Part shown: positions 36,774 through 46,435 of the stretch, piece after piece
Position numbering within the stretch: the stretch's first letter is position 1
Layout of the letters: every line of letters starts with the position of its first letter
DNA from: Deltaproteobacteria bacterium
GTDB lineage: Bacteria > Myxococcota > Kuafuiibacteriia > Kuafuiibacteriales > Kuafuiibacteriaceae
Direction: 5' to 3'
NCBI GenBank assembly: GCA_011526105.1
Contig: WYAZ01000183.1
Span: 1-64,000, forward strand
Length of the DNA: 64,000 nucleotides
Position numbers and translations under genes: made by a program
Notes under the pieces: model-generated
The model's database searches: none
Seen by the model: only the letters and a program-made list of their open reading frames with translations
Told to the model about the DNA's origin: nothing

Positions 36774-38870
36774 TCACCGCAGATGCTGTGAGAGCCAAGC
36801 CAGCATCTCAGCATACCAATGCACGAAGTTCCGAGGTTTCTGGATCCAGTGACCCTCGTCCGGGTAGTGCACCAGGCGAGCGGGTACACCACGCCGCCGG
36901 AGCGCGGTAAACAGCTGAAGTCCCTCGCTCTCGGACACTCGGAAGTCTTGCCCACCGTGGGTCACCAGCATCGGCGTGCGTGCAAAGCGGATGAAGCGGT
37001 GAGGGGAGAACTTCTCGTAGTCCTTTGAGTCGCCGAAGGGGGCGCCGCCGAGATCCCACTCGGGGAACCACAGCTCCTCCGTGGTTCCGTAGAACGACTC
37101 CAGGTTGTAGATCCCGGCGTGGCTGATGAGACAACGGAACTGATCGCTATGTCCGGCAATCCAGTTCACCATGTAGCCGCCGTAGGACGCGCCCGCCGCG
37201 CAGACCCGCTTGTTGTCGACCCACTTCTCGCGCCCCAGGGCGTCGAAGATCGCCATCACGTCTTCGTACGGTCCGCCGCCCCAGTCGCGGCTCACGGCGT
37301 CGACGAAGGCTTGACCGTAGCCCACCGAGCCTCGGAAGTTCGGCATGACCACGACGTAGCCGCGGGCGGCGAAGAGCTGCGCGTTCCAGCGCGTGCCCCA
37401 GCCATCGATGAAGGCGCCCTGCGGTCCGCCGTGAATGAGCATGAGCACGGGATACTTCCGGCGAGGGCTGAACGCGGGCGGGAAGAGCACCAGCGCGTGC
37501 ACCGCGCGGCCGTCGTGCCTGATCTCGAGGTCGGTATAGCCCCCGAGGTCCCAGTCCTTCCCCAAGGCGTGGTTGAGCTTCGTGACGGGGGCGACCTTCT
37601 TGGAGCTCGGGTCGTAGAGGTGAACCTCCGGAAGCTCCGCGAGCCCGGAGTCGACGAACACGACCCTTCCGTCCGAGGTGACCGCTGGGCTCTCGGCCGC
37701 CTGTCCAACATCGAAGAAGTCGAGGCGCTTCGTGGCCACCTCCACCCGGTGCAAGGCTCGTCGTGCCCGCTGGATGCTCGTGAAGTACAGCGACTGGGAG
37801 TCTTTGGACCACGTCATCTCCGAGACGGAGGCATCGAGCCCTTCGGTCAGCCCGATCGACTCTGCGCTCTTGCGATCATAGACCGCGAGTTGCGCGCGAT
37901 CGGATTCGAAGCCGGGTCGCGCGTGACGCAGATGGGCGACGTAGCGGCCGTCCGGAGACACCAGAGGGCCGGCATCCCAGGCGGGGTTTCGAGTGAGGTT
38001 GCGGGTGTTGCCGCTGCTGATGGAGATCCCGTGGAGCTCGTGATTCGTGGAGCGCGCAGTCTTCTCTTCCTTGCTTCCGGCGACGACGATCTCCGTGTCT
38101 CCGAAAAAATCGAAGCCGCGACCCGGAGAGAGATGTGCCACCGGAAGATCTCGATCACCCGGGGTCACGCCTCTCGCCGGGCCGGCGCGCTGCCCATCGA
38201 AGTCGACGACAAAGACGCTCTGGAAGGTGTCGTCGCTCCAGCGGTCCCAGTGCCGGTACATGAGCTCCTCGTGGACTCGGGCAGAGGTCTTGGGCTTGTT
38301 CGCCTCGTCGCGTCGGCTTCGGTTGCATGCCTCGTCTTTGCACCCCTTGTAGACTCGGCTGACGAAGGCGATGCGCTTGCCGTCGGGTGAGAAGACCGGA
38401 CGGTTGGCGCCGAGCGCGAGCTCGGTGAGGCGAGCGGGCTCACCCCCTCTCTCGACGTCGAGAACGTAGAGCTGGGCGGCCCCGTCTTCGCGATGACTCG
38501 CGTAGACGATGCGTCGACCGTCGGGTGACCAAGCCGGCTCCACATTGCGCAGGCCCGCGCGAGTGAGCTGACGCAGCTCCTGCGTCTCGAGGTTGAGCAG
38601 GAAGAGCTGAGAGGTGACGCGGTTCTCTTCGAGCTGCGTCTCGCGGACCTCGAAGACGACCTCGGGCCGGGTGGGGGAGGCAGCCAGCATGCGCGGCCAC
38701 CGCACCTCCATCGCCTTGTCCGGGGTCAGGGGTTGGCCCTGGCGCGGGGCCGACCGAACGATCGGAGGCCTCAGGTACTCGATCTTCTTGGGGACGTAGG
38801 GGAGGGGCTTTTCTGGATCGGGGGCCGTGAACACGAGGAGGGCGAGGGCGCCGGCAGTGAGCGAGAGCAC
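36774..38870 (-). CDS. S9 prolyl-oligopeptidase-family serine peptidase
   Basis: A 698-residue peptidase with a hydrophobic N-terminus (LSLTAGALALLVFTA) that may act as a signal peptide, giving a periplasmic enzyme; the start codon is GTG. Residues about 55-450 form a TolB-like beta-propeller with repeated PxWSPDGRRIVYAS-type blades. The C-terminal alpha/beta hydrolase has YPVLMLIHGGP, nucleophile Ser562 in GASYGGY, an Asp in THGGQDFRV and His in YPDEGHWI, so the triad looks complete. It resembles acylaminoacyl-peptidase/DPP-type enzymes that cleave short peptides. Only 16 bp separate it from the radical SAM gene, suggesting one transcript. Confidence 0.93.
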   Translation of the reverse strand: MLSLTAGALALLVFTAPDPEKPLPYVPKKIEYLRPPIVRSAPRQGQPLTPDKAMEVRWPRMLAASPTRPEVVFEVRETQLEENRVTSQLFLLNLETQELRQLTRAGLRNVEPAWSPDGRRIVYASHREDGAAQLYVLDVERGGEPARLTELALGANRPVFSPDGKRIAFVSRVYKGCKDEACNRSRRDEANKPKTSARVHEELMYRHWDRWSDDTFQSVFVVDFDGQRAGPARGVTPGDRDLPVAHLSPGRGFDFFGDTEIVVAGSKEEKTARSTNHELHGISISSGNTRNLTRNPAWDAGPLVSPDGRYVAHLRHARPGFESDRAQLAVYDRKSAESIGLTEGLDASVSEMTWSKDSQSLYFTSIQRARRALHRVEVATKRLDFFDVGQAAESPAVTSDGRVVFVDSGLAELPEVHLYDPSSKKVAPVTKLNHALGKDWDLGGYTDLEIRHDGRAVHALVLFPPAFSPRRKYPVLMLIHGGPQGAFIDGWGTRWNAQLFAARGYVVVMPNFRGSVGYGQAFVDAVSRDWGGGPYEDVMAIFDALGREKWVDNKRVCAAGASYGGYMVNWIAGHSDQFRCLISHAGIYNLESFYGTTEELWFPEWDLGGAPFGDSKDYEKFSPHRFIRFARTPMLVTHGGQDFRVSESEGLQLFTALRRRGVPARLVHYPDEGHWIQKPRNFVHWYAEMLAWLSQHLR

Positions 38871-38948
38871 CGCGCAGCTCTAGCACACTTCCCGGCGCTG
38901 ATTGGTGTGTGGGCGGCCACGAACAGGGCAGTTCCGGCTCGATGTGGC

Positions 38949-40385
38949 ATGCTGGCCCTCGTGTATTCGCGGGGCTCCCACGCCGCGCTTCGGGTTTTCT
39001 TGGGGCTGGGCGCCGTGCTCGCTGCTCCCAAGGTGGCCCGGGCCGCCCCAGATCCGACTTCGATCCGCGCCTTCATCGAAGGGCGCGATGACCTCCGTCG
39101 CGGCGTGCGATCTCAATGGGCAAAAGCAGTGTCCAAGTCGTTTGGGGGCGCGGCTCTGAAGTCTGAGGCCGAGTCGGGGGTGAACCAAGAAGTCCGCGTC
39201 GCCAAGGAGATCCTCGCCGCCGCCATCTTCATGGAGGTTGCGCCGGCCGCCGGTGCGAAGGCCGCGTTCGAAGGGTATCGAGGGGCGCTCGGGTACGTGC
39301 CGCCTCCGATCGCGGTGCAGTACCAGATCCTCGCGCTCGAAGGGAGACAGCCGAAGGGGCGTCCCATCGATCTCGCGTTCCGCTTCCCGGAGTTCTACCA
39401 CGACGAGATCGCGCCGGAGCTGGTGGCCTACTGGGAGGAGGCCATCGAGAAGGGCACCATTCCGGACTTTGCGCTCGACGAGACCGAAGAGGCGCTCGAG
39501 AAGACCCGCCAGAAGATGAAGCCGCTCCTGCTCGACAAGCTGCGGCTCTTGTCGCGTCTCGATCGCGAACGCGCGGTCGCCGACGGCGCACGCAGAGCGA
39601 CCATCGAGAGCGACATGCTCGGTCTCGAAGCCGAACTCCAGCGCTCGTTCTCGCGAGTCGCCCGCCGGCCGGTCGTCCTCGACGCGAGACGGCGCCCGTT
39701 CGATCGGCTTCGCATTCAACTCGAGGACATGGGGCAGGAGCTCTCGAGCGAAGATCGGTTCTTGGATCCAACTGCGGCGCCACCGCCGCGCAAGCCTGCG
39801 CCGCTGGAACCAGAGCCCCCCGCGCCCGAGCTGGGCCCGGACGGGGTGCCGCTCTCGGAGCCCGATCGGCCACCACCGCCGCTGCCGCCGCCTCCGCAGC
39901 CCCGACCCGGAGACCCGAGGCCAGTGCTCGAGCCGATGGACAAGCGCGCGCTGATGGATGTCCTGTCCGCCTATCGAGCTCGACTGACGCGAACCATCGA
40001 GCCGTGGCTCGGCACGCCGTACCTGTTCGGAGGCACCACGCGCCGCGTGGGCGTCGATTGCTCGGGCTTCGCTCGCGGCGTGTTCCAGGAAGGCTTCGAT
40101 CTGTTGCTGCCCCGGGTGAGCCGGGATCAATTCATGGTAGGGCAGTCGGTGCCGCGGGAGGCGCTGCAGCCGGGTGACCTCGTCTTCTTCGACATGAAGG
40201 AGAGCGGCCGCGTCAGCCACGTGGGTGTGTACGCCGGGGACGGTCGCTTCGCCCACGCGAGCCTGAGCCGTGGGGTGGTCTACGCAGACTTCGGGGCGGC
40301 CACCTATCGTCGCACCTACAGAGGCGGAAGGCGCATACTGGCGTATCCTGCCGCGAACTCCGGGAGCCGCGCTCGTGCCCCCTGA
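38949..40385 (+). CDS. NlpC/P60 peptidoglycan endopeptidase-like protein
   Basis: A 478-residue exported protein. The ATG at 38949 begins a signal peptide of about 32 residues ending in ARAAP; a GTG four codons later is an alternative. Residues about 35-275 are helical and of unknown fold. A Pro-rich spacer (about 280-330, PPPPLPPPPQP) leads to the C-terminal NlpC/P60 domain. Its catalytic Cys371 is in GVDCSGFARG and the His is in GRVSHVGVYAGDG, followed by the third polar residue in FAHAS. Such enzymes cut D-Glu/mDAP or related peptide bonds in the wall. The tamB-like gene follows after 42 bp. Confidence 0.9.
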   Translation: MLALVYSRGSHAALRVFLGLGAVLAAPKVARAAPDPTSIRAFIEGRDDLRRGVRSQWAKAVSKSFGGAALKSEAESGVNQEVRVAKEILAAAIFMEVAPAAGAKAAFEGYRGALGYVPPPIAVQYQILALEGRQPKGRPIDLAFRFPEFYHDEIAPELVAYWEEAIEKGTIPDFALDETEEALEKTRQKMKPLLLDKLRLLSRLDRERAVADGARRATIESDMLGLEAELQRSFSRVARRPVVLDARRRPFDRLRIQLEDMGQELSSEDRFLDPTAAPPPRKPAPLEPEPPAPELGPDGVPLSEPDRPPPPLPPPPQPRPGDPRPVLEPMDKRALMDVLSAYRARLTRTIEPWLGTPYLFGGTTRRVGVDCSGFARGVFQEGFDLLLPRVSRDQFMVGQSVPREALQPGDLVFFDMKESGRVSHVGVYAGDGRFAHASLSRGVVYADFGAATYRRTYRGGRRILAYPAANSGSRARAP

Positions 40386-40427
40386 ACGCGGATTCACCTC
40401 CTCCGCGCGGCGCTGTAGGGTAGCCGC

Positions 40428-43400
40428 GTGAGCGCTGGGAACTGGCGGCGGCACTTCCGGATCCAGCCCGGCCGCCTCTTGAAGGCGATCTTTGTCGCGC
40501 TGGCGGTGGTGTTCTTCAGCGCCGCGATCTTCGTCTTGTGGGCGCTGTCGACCGGTCGGGCCACGGAGATCGTGCGCGCGGAACTCGTCCACCAGCTCGA
40601 GCAGGCCTGCGGGGTGGGGGGTGAGTTCTCGAACCTCGAGCTCGAGGTCTTCCCGCCCGCGCTTCACATCCGCGACCTCTCGGTCTCTTCCCCCACCGGC
40701 AGGAAGCTCATCGCCGCCGACGGCGTCATCGTCAACCTCTCCGTGTTTCCGCTCCTCTATGGGCGTCTTCAGCTCGAGCGTGTCGCCTTGCTCAGACCCG
40801 AAGCCACTCTGACGTGGCAGGACGGCGCGCTCACCGACCTCCCTCGGTGCCTCGCTCCGAAAGAGAACCCGAAGAAGACGGAGGACAGCGTGGCCGTGCC
40901 CATCGCGTTGGGGGTCTCCGACCTTCAGATCGAGCAGGGACACTTTCGGTTTCAGATCCCGGGCGAGCTCGACGTGAGCTTACAAGAGATCAGCGTGAGC
41001 CTGTCCCCAGGGCGGACGGGGGGGACCGACCTCGCGTTCGGCGTCGACCAAGGCAAGGTCGTCCACAAGAAGCGCGACGTCGTGCTCGACCGAGTGCGGG
41101 TCCTCGCTCACATCGCGGGGCCGCTCATCGCCCCGCGCGCCATTTCCGTCGAGCGGCTCGAGCTCCTCTTCAAGGACATCGAACTCGTGCTCCACGAGGG
41201 CGCGGTCGACCTGCTCGGACCCGTCTACGAGGCGAAAGTGCAGCTCAAGGCGCCGCTCCGCGTCGCGAAAGATCTCGTCGACGGTCTCCCTGCGATGAGT
41301 GGGCAGGTCGAGTTGAACGGACAGATCGCGGGAACGCATTTGGATCCTCGGGGCAGTGGTCGCCTCACGCTCTCGGGTGCGGTGGTTGATGCGTTCCGTC
41401 TCGGCGACAAAGTCATCGTCGACTTCCGCGCCAACCGGCGGCGCGTCGATATCGAACCCATGGAGATCCAGCTCGGGGCGGGGAGTACCGAGATACGGGG
41501 TCACATGCTCCTCGACGAGCGGCTCACCACGGAGCTGGACCTCGACCTGCGCTCCATGTCGCTCGGCCTGATCCTGGACGCCATCGATGTGACCGGGCCG
41601 TGGGTCGATCTCTTCGTCTCCGGACCCGCGACGTTCCGCGGCAAGCTGATCGGGGGCGACCTCGACCTCGGTGGTCGCATGGACTTCAGCGTCGAGAACT
41701 TCCGGGTGTTCGACCGGCCGTATTCCCGGCCGGAGCTGCGTACGAAGAGCGGCGACTTCGTTCCCGAAACGGTGCTGCTGCAGCTTCCCACCTCGCTCGT
41801 CTCTGGCGAGTGGTCCGTCGACCCCGACGCCCTCTGGTTCAGGAACCAGACCGTTCTCACCGGTGCGAGCCGCGCGACCTGCACTGCGCGTCTCGGGTTC
41901 GACAGCAGAGAGGGCACTCGCATCGACGCTGACGTTCCCGAGTTCAACTTCGTCGATGTGGGCGGACGCGTGGCGGGGCTCGAACTCGCGGGTCGCGGAC
42001 GTGTCGCAGCGCGAATCCAAGGCCCCTACGATAACATCCGCGCGGACGGTGACGCCGATCTATCCGGGGTGGAGATCGCAGGCATTCCGTTTGGGCGAGC
42101 GCGCTCGGACATTCACTGGCACGACGACTACCATCTCGACTTCGAGGGCATTCAAGGTCAGATCGGAAGGTCGGAGTATTCGGGCGAGGTCAAGGTCCTC
42201 ATCGAGGAGAAGACCACGCTCGAGATCAAGGGGTCCGTCCCAAGGGGAAGAGTGGAGGACCTTTTGATCCCCTTCCGGCTTCGCGCCGAGGACTACGGTT
42301 CTCCCACCGGCGATCTCACGGAGGCCGAGTTCTCGCTCTCCGGCGAGGTGCGCACCCTGACCGGTCCCATTCGTCTCTCGGCCACCGGGCTCGACGTGCT
42401 GGACGAGAGCTTCGAACGTCTCGACGTCGAAGGCGGGCTCGAGAACGGAGCGCTGGTGGCGCACGCCTTTCGGGCCGAGAAGCACGGCGCGGTGGTCTCG
42501 GGCTCGGGACGCTGGGACCCAAACGATGGTGCGGTCGCGCTTCATGCCAAGACCCGCGGCCTGCGCCTGCAGCAGCTCGACGCGATGAAGCGCGCCGAGG
42601 TGGAGATGGACGGGGCGATCGCCATCTCCATCGACCTGGACGGACCCGCCAGAAAGGCGCTCACCGGAACCGTCACCGTCGTCAACGAACAGCTTCGGGC
42701 CGGTGATCTGACCTTCGACGGAGGACGTCTCGACGGAAAGGTGAGCGGTCGTCGTCTGATGGTGACCGGCTCCGTGCTTGGGTCCGCCCTCCCTGTGGAA
42801 GGCGAGATCGGCCTCCTCTCTGGCCTCCCTTACAAGGCGAAGCTCTCACTCTCGGACTTCGATCTTCCGCGCCTGCTCGGCGCGTTGTCCGAGCATCCGG
42901 AGTGGCGAGGTTCGGTCTCGGCCGTCGCGGAGCTCGAAGGGAAGCTCTCCGATTGGGCGGACTCCACAGGAACGGTTCAGCTCGAACGCGCGCGTGTTTC
43001 CGCGGGGAGCCTCGAGCTCGAAACCGTGGGCAGCGCACGCCTCGGGCTGCGTCGCGGCGAGCTCAGTACGCGGCGGCTCGTCGTGGCCGGGGCCGCGACT
43101 CGCATGACCTTGGCGGGCAGCCTCGGTCGAAGGCAGAACGATCTCAAGGTGCAGGGGCGGCTCGATCTCGCACTCCTCGAGTCGCTCTTCAAGCCGGTCG
43201 AGCGCTCGGGCGGAGTGCTGAATGTGAACGCGGTGGTCCGGGGCTCCGCGGACCGTCTCGACCTCGTGGGCACCGGACGCATCGAGCGAGGTGTGCTGCA
43301 GTGGCGCGGCCTTCCCAGTCGGCTCACGGGGGCGGTGGGACAGCTCACCTTCAGCCAAAACACGGTCCTCCTCTCCGGTCTCGAAGGCCGATACGCGGGC

Positions 43401-44465
43401 GGCGCCATGAGGGCCAGCGGTCAGGTTCTGCTGAAGGGCTTCTCGCCGTCCAACGTGAGCCTCGATCTGAAGCTCGAGGATGTGCGTCCCAACTTCCGGC
43501 AGCCGGGCTTCGACCTCTCCGGTGTCATCGACGGGAAGCTGCGCTTCGAGGGCACGCCCGACAAGCTCCTGCTGCGAGGTAGCGTCAATGTGCAGCAGGG
43601 CCGGTATCGGCCCAAGTTCGACTGGTCGAAGATCGTGGCGGATACGAGCAAGCGTCTGCTCGTGGACGTCTACGACCCCTCTGCCGAGGTGCTTTCGTAT
43701 GACATCGATGTGCACCTCGATCCCCTGGCCCGCCTCAAGAACGAGACGGTGGACGTCGAGGTCTCCGGCGATCTGCGGATGGTCGGCACGAACCAGCGGA
43801 TGGGGCTCCTCGGTTCTCTGGCGGTGCTCCGAGGTCGAGTGGGCTTCTTCGGACGGGCCTATGACATCCGCGGGGGAGGGGTGGAGTTCAGCGAGCGCTA
43901 CTCCATCCAGCCGAGGTACGATCTCAGCCTCCGCGCGCGCGCTTGTGAAGCCACCATCGACGTCAACGTGGCCGGAACCCTCGACGCCTTTCAGACCAAC
44001 TACGTGAGCAACCCCGAGATGGACGAGAGCAGCATCGTCTCCTGTCTCAAGTTCGGGGTGCGTCTCGAGGACGCGGGTCTTTTTGCGGGCGGGGGTGGGT
44101 CCCGGCTCGGCGACGACGCCGGCACCCAGCAGATGTTGGGACTCGGCGTCGAGGCACTCTGGCGTCTCTCGGGCGTGGACCAGCAGGTCCGCCGTGTCAT
44201 CCCGGTCGATCAGATCGAAGTGACCACCGAGTACTCGTCGCGTTTGCGCGTCTATGAGCCGCGTCTGGTCGTCGGCAAGGACCTCGGGTTCGTTCAGCTT
44301 CAGGCTTCGAGCTCTTTGACGCAGGTGGATACTTTGAACCAGGCCGCGGTGGCGCGGTTTCGTTTGACGCCCGACCTCTCGCTCGAACTTTCCTGGCAGT
44401 ACTCACAGTTCGTCCCTGCGGTGGGCGACCTCGGCGTGGATCTCAAACGTCGTTGGGAGTGGTGA
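40428..44465 (+). CDS. TamB/AsmA-like translocation and assembly protein (DUF490)
   Basis: A 1345-residue envelope protein starting at GTG, slightly longer than E. coli TamB (1259). One N-terminal membrane helix (about 14-41, LLKAIFVALAVVFF) is followed by a very long beta-rich region of AsmA-like repeats expected to form a hydrophobic groove across the periplasm. The C-terminal 300 residues match TamB_C/DUF490, with RVGFFGRAYDIRGGGVEF, a segment of amphipathic strands and the terminal DLKRRWEW. Homologues work with an Omp85 partner (TamA) or carry phospholipids to the outer membrane. An Omp85 gene starts at 62921 but is 18 kb away, and pairing is not shown. Confidence 0.9.
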   Translation: MSAGNWRRHFRIQPGRLLKAIFVALAVVFFSAAIFVLWALSTGRATEIVRAELVHQLEQACGVGGEFSNLELEVFPPALHIRDLSVSSPTGRKLIAADGVIVNLSVFPLLYGRLQLERVALLRPEATLTWQDGALTDLPRCLAPKENPKKTEDSVAVPIALGVSDLQIEQGHFRFQIPGELDVSLQEISVSLSPGRTGGTDLAFGVDQGKVVHKKRDVVLDRVRVLAHIAGPLIAPRAISVERLELLFKDIELVLHEGAVDLLGPVYEAKVQLKAPLRVAKDLVDGLPAMSGQVELNGQIAGTHLDPRGSGRLTLSGAVVDAFRLGDKVIVDFRANRRRVDIEPMEIQLGAGSTEIRGHMLLDERLTTELDLDLRSMSLGLILDAIDVTGPWVDLFVSGPATFRGKLIGGDLDLGGRMDFSVENFRVFDRPYSRPELRTKSGDFVPETVLLQLPTSLVSGEWSVDPDALWFRNQTVLTGASRATCTARLGFDSREGTRIDADVPEFNFVDVGGRVAGLELAGRGRVAARIQGPYDNIRADGDADLSGVEIAGIPFGRARSDIHWHDDYHLDFEGIQGQIGRSEYSGEVKVLIEEKTTLEIKGSVPRGRVEDLLIPFRLRAEDYGSPTGDLTEAEFSLSGEVRTLTGPIRLSATGLDVLDESFERLDVEGGLENGALVAHAFRAEKHGAVVSGSGRWDPNDGAVALHAKTRGLRLQQLDAMKRAEVEMDGAIAISIDLDGPARKALTGTVTVVNEQLRAGDLTFDGGRLDGKVSGRRLMVTGSVLGSALPVEGEIGLLSGLPYKAKLSLSDFDLPRLLGALSEHPEWRGSVSAVAELEGKLSDWADSTGTVQLERARVSAGSLELETVGSARLGLRRGELSTRRLVVAGAATRMTLAGSLGRRQNDLKVQGRLDLALLESLFKPVERSGGVLNVNAVVRGSADRLDLVGTGRIERGVLQWRGLPSRLTGAVGQLTFSQNTVLLSGLEGRYAGGAMRASGQVLLKGFSPSNVSLDLKLEDVRPNFRQPGFDLSGVIDGKLRFEGTPDKLLLRGSVNVQQGRYRPKFDWSKIVADTSKRLLVDVYDPSAEVLSYDIDVHLDPLARLKNETVDVEVSGDLRMVGTNQRMGLLGSLAVLRGRVGFFGRAYDIRGGGVEFSERYSIQPRYDLSLRARACEATIDVNVAGTLDAFQTNYVSNPEMDESSIVSCLKFGVRLEDAGLFAGGGGSRLGDDAGTQQMLGLGVEALWRLSGVDQQVRRVIPVDQIEVTTEYSSRLRVYEPRLVVGKDLGFVQLQASSSLTQVDTLNQAAVARFRLTPDLSLELSWQYSQFVPAVGDLGVDLKRRWEW

Positions 44466-44623
44466 GCCCGCTTGGGTTCGGGAGTTCGACGAGCAAATTC
44501 GCTAGGGTGTGGACATCAGGCGGGTTTTAATGTTCCCGCAACAGGATGGGGCCCCGTGCGATAATCCGATAATCGTGAGCGCACCCGGGCGGGCGGGCGC
44601 GAGCGAGAGAGAGAGGCGGTCAG
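44466..44623 (+). other. Intergenic region upstream of the two-domain protein
   Basis: A 158-bp stretch between the tamB-like gene and the gene at 44624. It contains an A/T-rich island (44526-44531, TTTTAA) and GATAATCCGATAAT (44569-44582), unusual for this GC-rich window, so it may hold a promoter. A GA-rich run (44602-44614) precedes the start codon. No consensus boxes can be assigned with confidence. Confidence 0.35.
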
Positions 44624-46039
44624 ATGTCCAACATCGAGAAGCCCCAAGGCGCGGGCCTGGGCATGGTCTCGGCCGCTTCTGAAGGGGGGGCCGCAACTCG
44701 TTCTGCCCCCGGTAAACACCTCGGCGTCCGAGACGCGGTCGGCCACGAGGCCGCCGATCTGTTCGAGGAACCCAAAGCGCAGCCAGAGCAAGGTCTGTTG
44801 CGACGTGCCTACTCCAAGATGAGCGCCGGTGCGGGCAAGGTTCTAGACCTGGTCCAGGGCCAGAAGACCGGAGCGGCCGCGTCCAAACCCGGGTCCGGCT
44901 CGTTGGTGAATCTCCGTGCCGGTGCCGTCGAAGTGCCTCCGTCCGCCAAGGTGGAACCGGTACCCGTCTCCGAGCTCGGCGCGTCGGTCCCCACCGCCCC
45001 ATCCGTGAAGGATCCCTCGGCGACGGAGGTCTTTAGCGCGCCGACCTCCACCACCTCCACGACGGTTCGATTCGAACTCGGTGGCTACTCCGGCAAGGAG
45101 ATCAAGCCGGGAGAGCGCTGGCTCTTCAAGGTTCCCGAGGCCTTTCGGAACACGCCGATTCGCACCGCGATTCTCGCGCACCGTAAGGATGCCAAGTACG
45201 CCCACACCTACGTCGGAGAGCGCGACAAGGAAGGCGCATACAACCTCGTGACCGCTCGCAAGACCGGGACCGACCAGTGGGTGACCTGGTCTGATCAGTA
45301 CGGGTCCAAGAAGTTCGCGGAGCGTCGCAGCGCAGGCGACCCGGAGAACGAGAACTTGCACGACTGGGTGGCGGCGGTGGGTGAACAGAACGTCGACATG
45401 CTCTCGATCCAGAACGTTGGGGTCGGGGCCAATGCGATCGCGCATGTTCACATGCTCGAGATCGAGTTCTTTCCGCCCGGCAAGCCGGCCGGCGCCCAGC
45501 AGGAGATCTTCACTCCGGGCACCGAGTTCGCCGACCTTGCGAAAGGGAAGAAGAAGCCGCGCTTCGGTGGAGGCATGGGCAGCGCGCTGAGCGCGGACGC
45601 GCTCAAGACACAGGGGCTCTATCCAAACGCCGTCGAGCTCGGTGGCTACGGCCCCTCTGGAACCGGGAATGCGACGCTCGCCCACGCGTACGTTTCCGGC
45701 GGCAAGCTTCGGATCAAGCTACCCGAAGGCAAGCGGATAGGTTCCGTCGAGGTTGCGTGCGGTGACACCGAGTTCAACAAGAACCTGCCTGCCGACCAAC
45801 AGCGCAACAAGGACGGCCACATCGGCAAGCTGGGTTGGGCCAAGTTGTACGGGCGCATCGTCAACGGCCACACGAGGTCGCAGGACTTCATGGTCAACGT
45901 CAACGTGCCACCGGCTGGCGTCCTCTCGGGAGGACCGGCCGACCCCAACTACATCACTCAGCCCGGCGACGAGATCGAGATTGAGTCGCGAGGCCATCGG
46001 AGCTGGGTGATGGGGTATCGGGTTCAGTTCATCGAGTGA
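44624..46039 (+). CDS. Unrecognised protein with two related beta-rich domains
   Basis: I do not recognise this 471-residue protein. There is no signal peptide or membrane helix. Residues 1-145 are low-complexity Ala/Gly/Ser/Pro with a short helical stretch. Two beta-rich domains follow: about 148-285 (beginning VRFELGGYSGKEIKPGERWLFKVP and ending VHMLEIEFFP) and about 325-471 (beginning NAVELGGYGPSGTGNATLAH and ending SWVMGYRVQFIE). Both share an ELGGY entry and a hydrophobic exit strand, suggesting an internal duplication. The N-terminus MSNI is shared with the EF-hand-like protein at 56081-57187. Function is unknown; export by a non-Sec route or a cytoplasmic binding role are both possible. 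Confidence 0.75.
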   Translation: MSNIEKPQGAGLGMVSAASEGGAATRSAPGKHLGVRDAVGHEAADLFEEPKAQPEQGLLRRAYSKMSAGAGKVLDLVQGQKTGAAASKPGSGSLVNLRAGAVEVPPSAKVEPVPVSELGASVPTAPSVKDPSATEVFSAPTSTTSTTVRFELGGYSGKEIKPGERWLFKVPEAFRNTPIRTAILAHRKDAKYAHTYVGERDKEGAYNLVTARKTGTDQWVTWSDQYGSKKFAERRSAGDPENENLHDWVAAVGEQNVDMLSIQNVGVGANAIAHVHMLEIEFFPPGKPAGAQQEIFTPGTEFADLAKGKKKPRFGGGMGSALSADALKTQGLYPNAVELGGYGPSGTGNATLAHAYVSGGKLRIKLPEGKRIGSVEVACGDTEFNKNLPADQQRNKDGHIGKLGWAKLYGRIVNGHTRSQDFMVNVNVPPAGVLSGGPADPNYITQPGDEIEIESRGHRSWVMGYRVQFIE

Positions 46040-46388
46040 TCGGGCCGCGCTCCATCTCGCATGCGTCGAGACCCATCACGCGTAGCTCACAATCAGCCGC
46101 ACGACCCGTAGAACCGCACCTGTCCGACCGACGAGTCCGATCGGCGGCAAGGAGCGACGCCAGGCGACGACCGGCCAAATCATCGAGGGCGCTCTCGGCT
46201 CGGCCACTTCGCGTTGTCAGCTCAGGATAGGACGACCCCGAGGCGTGTCCGAGAACCTAGGGCGGGTCTCGGGAACTGGGGGCCCGGCCAGTGGATTTCC
46301 GAGGATCCAGATGCCCCGAGCGGGCGTCGTCTCACCCTCAACCCAGTCTTTTCCGTGACTTCCGTCGAGGTTCACATTAACTCCAGCT
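46040..46388. other. Intergenic region before the Cys-rich protein gene
   Basis: About 350 bp without a supportable gene. The frame of the Cys-rich protein is open back to 46214, but the extra residues are not protein-like and lack a signal sequence. The region should hold the terminator of the preceding gene and, if the sigma-54-type promoter at 46389 is real, enhancer-binding sites for an activator. No clear palindromic activator site was picked out by eye. Confidence 0.4.
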
Positions 46389-46404
46389 TGGCAGAGGGCT
46401 TGCA
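46389..46404 (+). promoter_or_regulatory. Sigma-54-type (-24/-12) promoter
   Basis: TGGCA-N6-TTGCA has the invariant GG and GC dinucleotides separated by exactly 10 nt, matching the sigma-54 consensus TGGCACG-N4-TTGCA at all but two positions. A start site about 12 bp downstream (near 46416) would leave a short leader with a GGAGGA ribosome-binding site at 46421-46426 before the ATG at 46436. It is correctly oriented for the Cys-rich protein gene. Confidence 0.65.
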
Positions 46405-46435
46405 AAGCTCCGCGGCAGTTGGAGGACTAATTCCC

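Noticed and set aside
38880-40943. 687-codon minus-strand frame opposite the NlpC/P60 and tamB-like genes.
   Set aside because: It spans two well-supported plus-strand genes and their intergenic gap, and its translation has no motif.
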